This document shows positions 62,938-64,000 of a stretch of 64,000 nucleotides of DNA, in pieces; the first letter of the stretch is position 1; each line of letters begins with the position of its first letter. A model generated the notes under the pieces. The model did no database searches. It was not told where the DNA came from and was given only the letters and a program-made list of their open reading frames with translations. Made by a program: the position numbers and the translations under genes. This DNA comes from Gemmatimonadota bacterium (GTDB lineage: Bacteria; Gemmatimonadota; Gemmatimonadetes; Gemmatimonadales; Gemmatimonadaceae), in NCBI GenBank assembly GCA_020161135.1, contig JAIUOB010000002.1, positions 434,001 to 498,000 on the forward strand, in the 5' to 3' direction.

Positions 62938-63034
62938 GCGAAACCTCCGGAGGGAGAGAGCAGGCGACGCGGAGGGGCGACGACTGCGGGGAACTGCACA
63001 ACGTGCATTAGTCGGTGCCTGACGCGGCTGACCG

Positions 63035-63790
63035 TCAGGCGCGAGGCCGTGCACAGAGAACGAGCGAGGCCGGGCGTCCGGTGCCCGGATGGATGGGTTC
63101 GTGGAGTGCCACGAGCTGGAATCCCGCCGCGTGCACGAGTGCGATCCAGCTTGCGATGGTGCGGAAGTACCACGGCGCGGGATCGGTGAAATCGTCGCTG
63201 AAGCCGGACCACGACCCCTCGCGCCACCCGTCCACGTAGGGCGCATCGCCGCCGGCGACCACGGGGTGGAGGGTCTGGATGATGAGGTGCCCGGCCGGGG
63301 CGAGCAGCGCGGGGACCGCCGCCAGCATGCGCGCCACCGCGTCGTCCCCGATGAGGGCGAAATTGCTCACCGCCACATCGAAGCGGCCGCGCCAATCCGC
63401 CAGGCGCGCCGGGTCGGTCAGGGCACCGTCGGCGATGTCCTCGTACGAGGCGACGCGGTAGTCGCCGGGTGGCGTGCCCGCAGGGTGGGCGAGGCGCGCC
63501 TGTTCGACCAGCGCGGGAACGACATCGACCCCGGCGCAGATCATGCCGTCGGCGGCGAGGGCGTGACTGAGCCACCCTTCGCCGCAGCCGATGTCGAGCA
63601 CGGTGCGTGGCCTGACGGCGCGGACGGTGTCGAGGATGGCCGCGTTCGTGACCGCGATGCGGCTGCCAATGGCGCCTTCGCGCACGGCGCGCGTCCACGG
63701 CGCCGCGTTGCGCTGCCACGAGCGCACAACGCGCGCGTCGGACAGGGGGGCGTCGTCGCCCAAGGCCTGATCAGGGGGGTGCGCGGACAT
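63035..63790 (-). CDS. Class I SAM-dependent methyltransferase
   Basis: A 251-residue methyltransferase with motif I VLDIGCGEGWLSHALAADG, then VDVVPALVEQARLA, and FDVAVSNFALIG as motif IV, as in the UbiE/COQ5 type. It resembles the small-molecule methyltransferases with the N-terminal segment WQRNAAPWTRAVREG. It begins five bases before the end of the tRNA-Cys gene on the same strand. The target is unknown. Confidence 0.88.
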   Translation of the reverse strand: MSAHPPDQALGDDAPLSDARVVRSWQRNAAPWTRAVREGAIGSRIAVTNAAILDTVRAVRPRTVLDIGCGEGWLSHALAADGMICAGVDVVPALVEQARLAHPAGTPPGDYRVASYEDIADGALTDPARLADWRGRFDVAVSNFALIGDDAVARMLAAVPALLAPAGHLIIQTLHPVVAGGDAPYVDGWREGSWSGFSDDFTDPAPWYFRTIASWIALVHAAGFQLVALHEPIHPGTGRPASLVLCARPRA

Positions 63791-63795
63791 CGAAG

Positions 63796-63866
63796 AGGCG
63801 CCGGTCGGAATCGAACCGACGGTGGGAGATTTGCAGTCTCCTGCCTTACCACTTGGCTACGGCGCC
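63796..63866 (-). tRNA. tRNA-Cys (anticodon GCA)
   Basis: Reading the minus strand gives a complete cloverleaf of 71 bases: a seven-pair acceptor stem GGCGCCG/CGGCGCC, a D arm, an anticodon stem GGAGA/TCTCC with loop CTGCAAA, and a T arm GTCGG/CCGAC with loop TTCGATT. The discriminator is T. The 3' CCA is not encoded. Confidence 0.95.
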
Positions 63867-64000
63867 TGGGTGTTGCCCGACTCGGCGTGCCTCGGAGGCG
63901 CGCGGCGTCGGAGGGGGCAATGTATGCGGCGTGGTGGGCTGTGGGTATGGGGTGTCGGTCGGCCCCTCTTGCGGTTAGTTGTTAGAACATATATCGTGCA

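Noticed and set aside
63796..63866. tRNA-Cys as an attachment site for a genomic island
   Set aside because: No integrase gene and no repeat of the tRNA 3' end were found in the window.

Overview
The window is about 64 kb of GC-rich bacterial DNA. It combines a large flagellar locus, a SusC/SusD-type uptake operon, 6-bladed beta-propeller proteins and very dense, overlapping genes. This mix fits a flagellated member of the Gemmatimonadota (Gemmatimonas-like). That placement is an inference from gene style, not from a marker gene.

Bases 1-36.8 kb hold the flagellar locus, almost all on the + strand. First come fliI (5' end outside the window), fliJ, a MotE-like gene, fliK, flgD and flgE. After a hairpin and a long leader follow fliL, fliM, fliN and a fused fliO-fliP. 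The type III export and regulation block is fliQ, fliR, flhB, flhA, flhF, flhG, fliA and a small membrane gene. The rod, ring and hook block is flgF, flgG, flgA, flgH, flgI, flgJ, flgN, flgK and csrA. A kinase-like gene on the opposite strand then precedes motA and motB. Foreign or accessory genes break the series in two places. Between fliP and fliQ lie a 3.4-kb cassette, a DUF1028 protein and two ATPases. Between fliA and flgF lie a VapBC-type toxin-antitoxin pair and a beta-propeller gene.

The most unusual region is 11020-14602. The last 153 bp of fliP are repeated 3430 bp downstream with only five differences, all silent. The repeats flank a less GC-rich cassette: a secreted cysteine-rich peptide, a membrane-anchored DsbA-like thioredoxin and a secreted beta-propeller in one operon, with a divergent AraC-like regulator facing it across a 12-C tract. 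No recombinase is visible. The layout looks like insertion at the 3' end of fliP that rebuilt the gene with a donor allele. The cargo looks like a system for making an oxidatively folded secreted peptide. Other oddities are a zinc peptidase (M15) domain inside FliK next to a FlgJ without a muramidase domain, a FlhG with a ruined P-loop, an NPVH site in FlhB and a CsrA with a long tail.

From 36.9 to 56.5 kb the content is general: an EAL-HDOD protein, a lipoprotein, an ABC exporter, a very acidic protein, a minus-strand series (cysE, cysteine synthase, HipA-like kinase, hydrolase, M1 peptidase), another minus-strand series (S41 protease, outer-membrane protein, methyltransferase), then nhaA, a HAD phosphatase and a glycosyltransferase. 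From 56.7 kb to the end there is an exported protein with an Asp-Asp-Arg-Arg repeat, a large bidirectional hairpin, a SusC/SusD/DUF4397 operon, a methyltransferase and a tRNA-Cys. No rRNA, CRISPR array, transposase or integrase was recognised.
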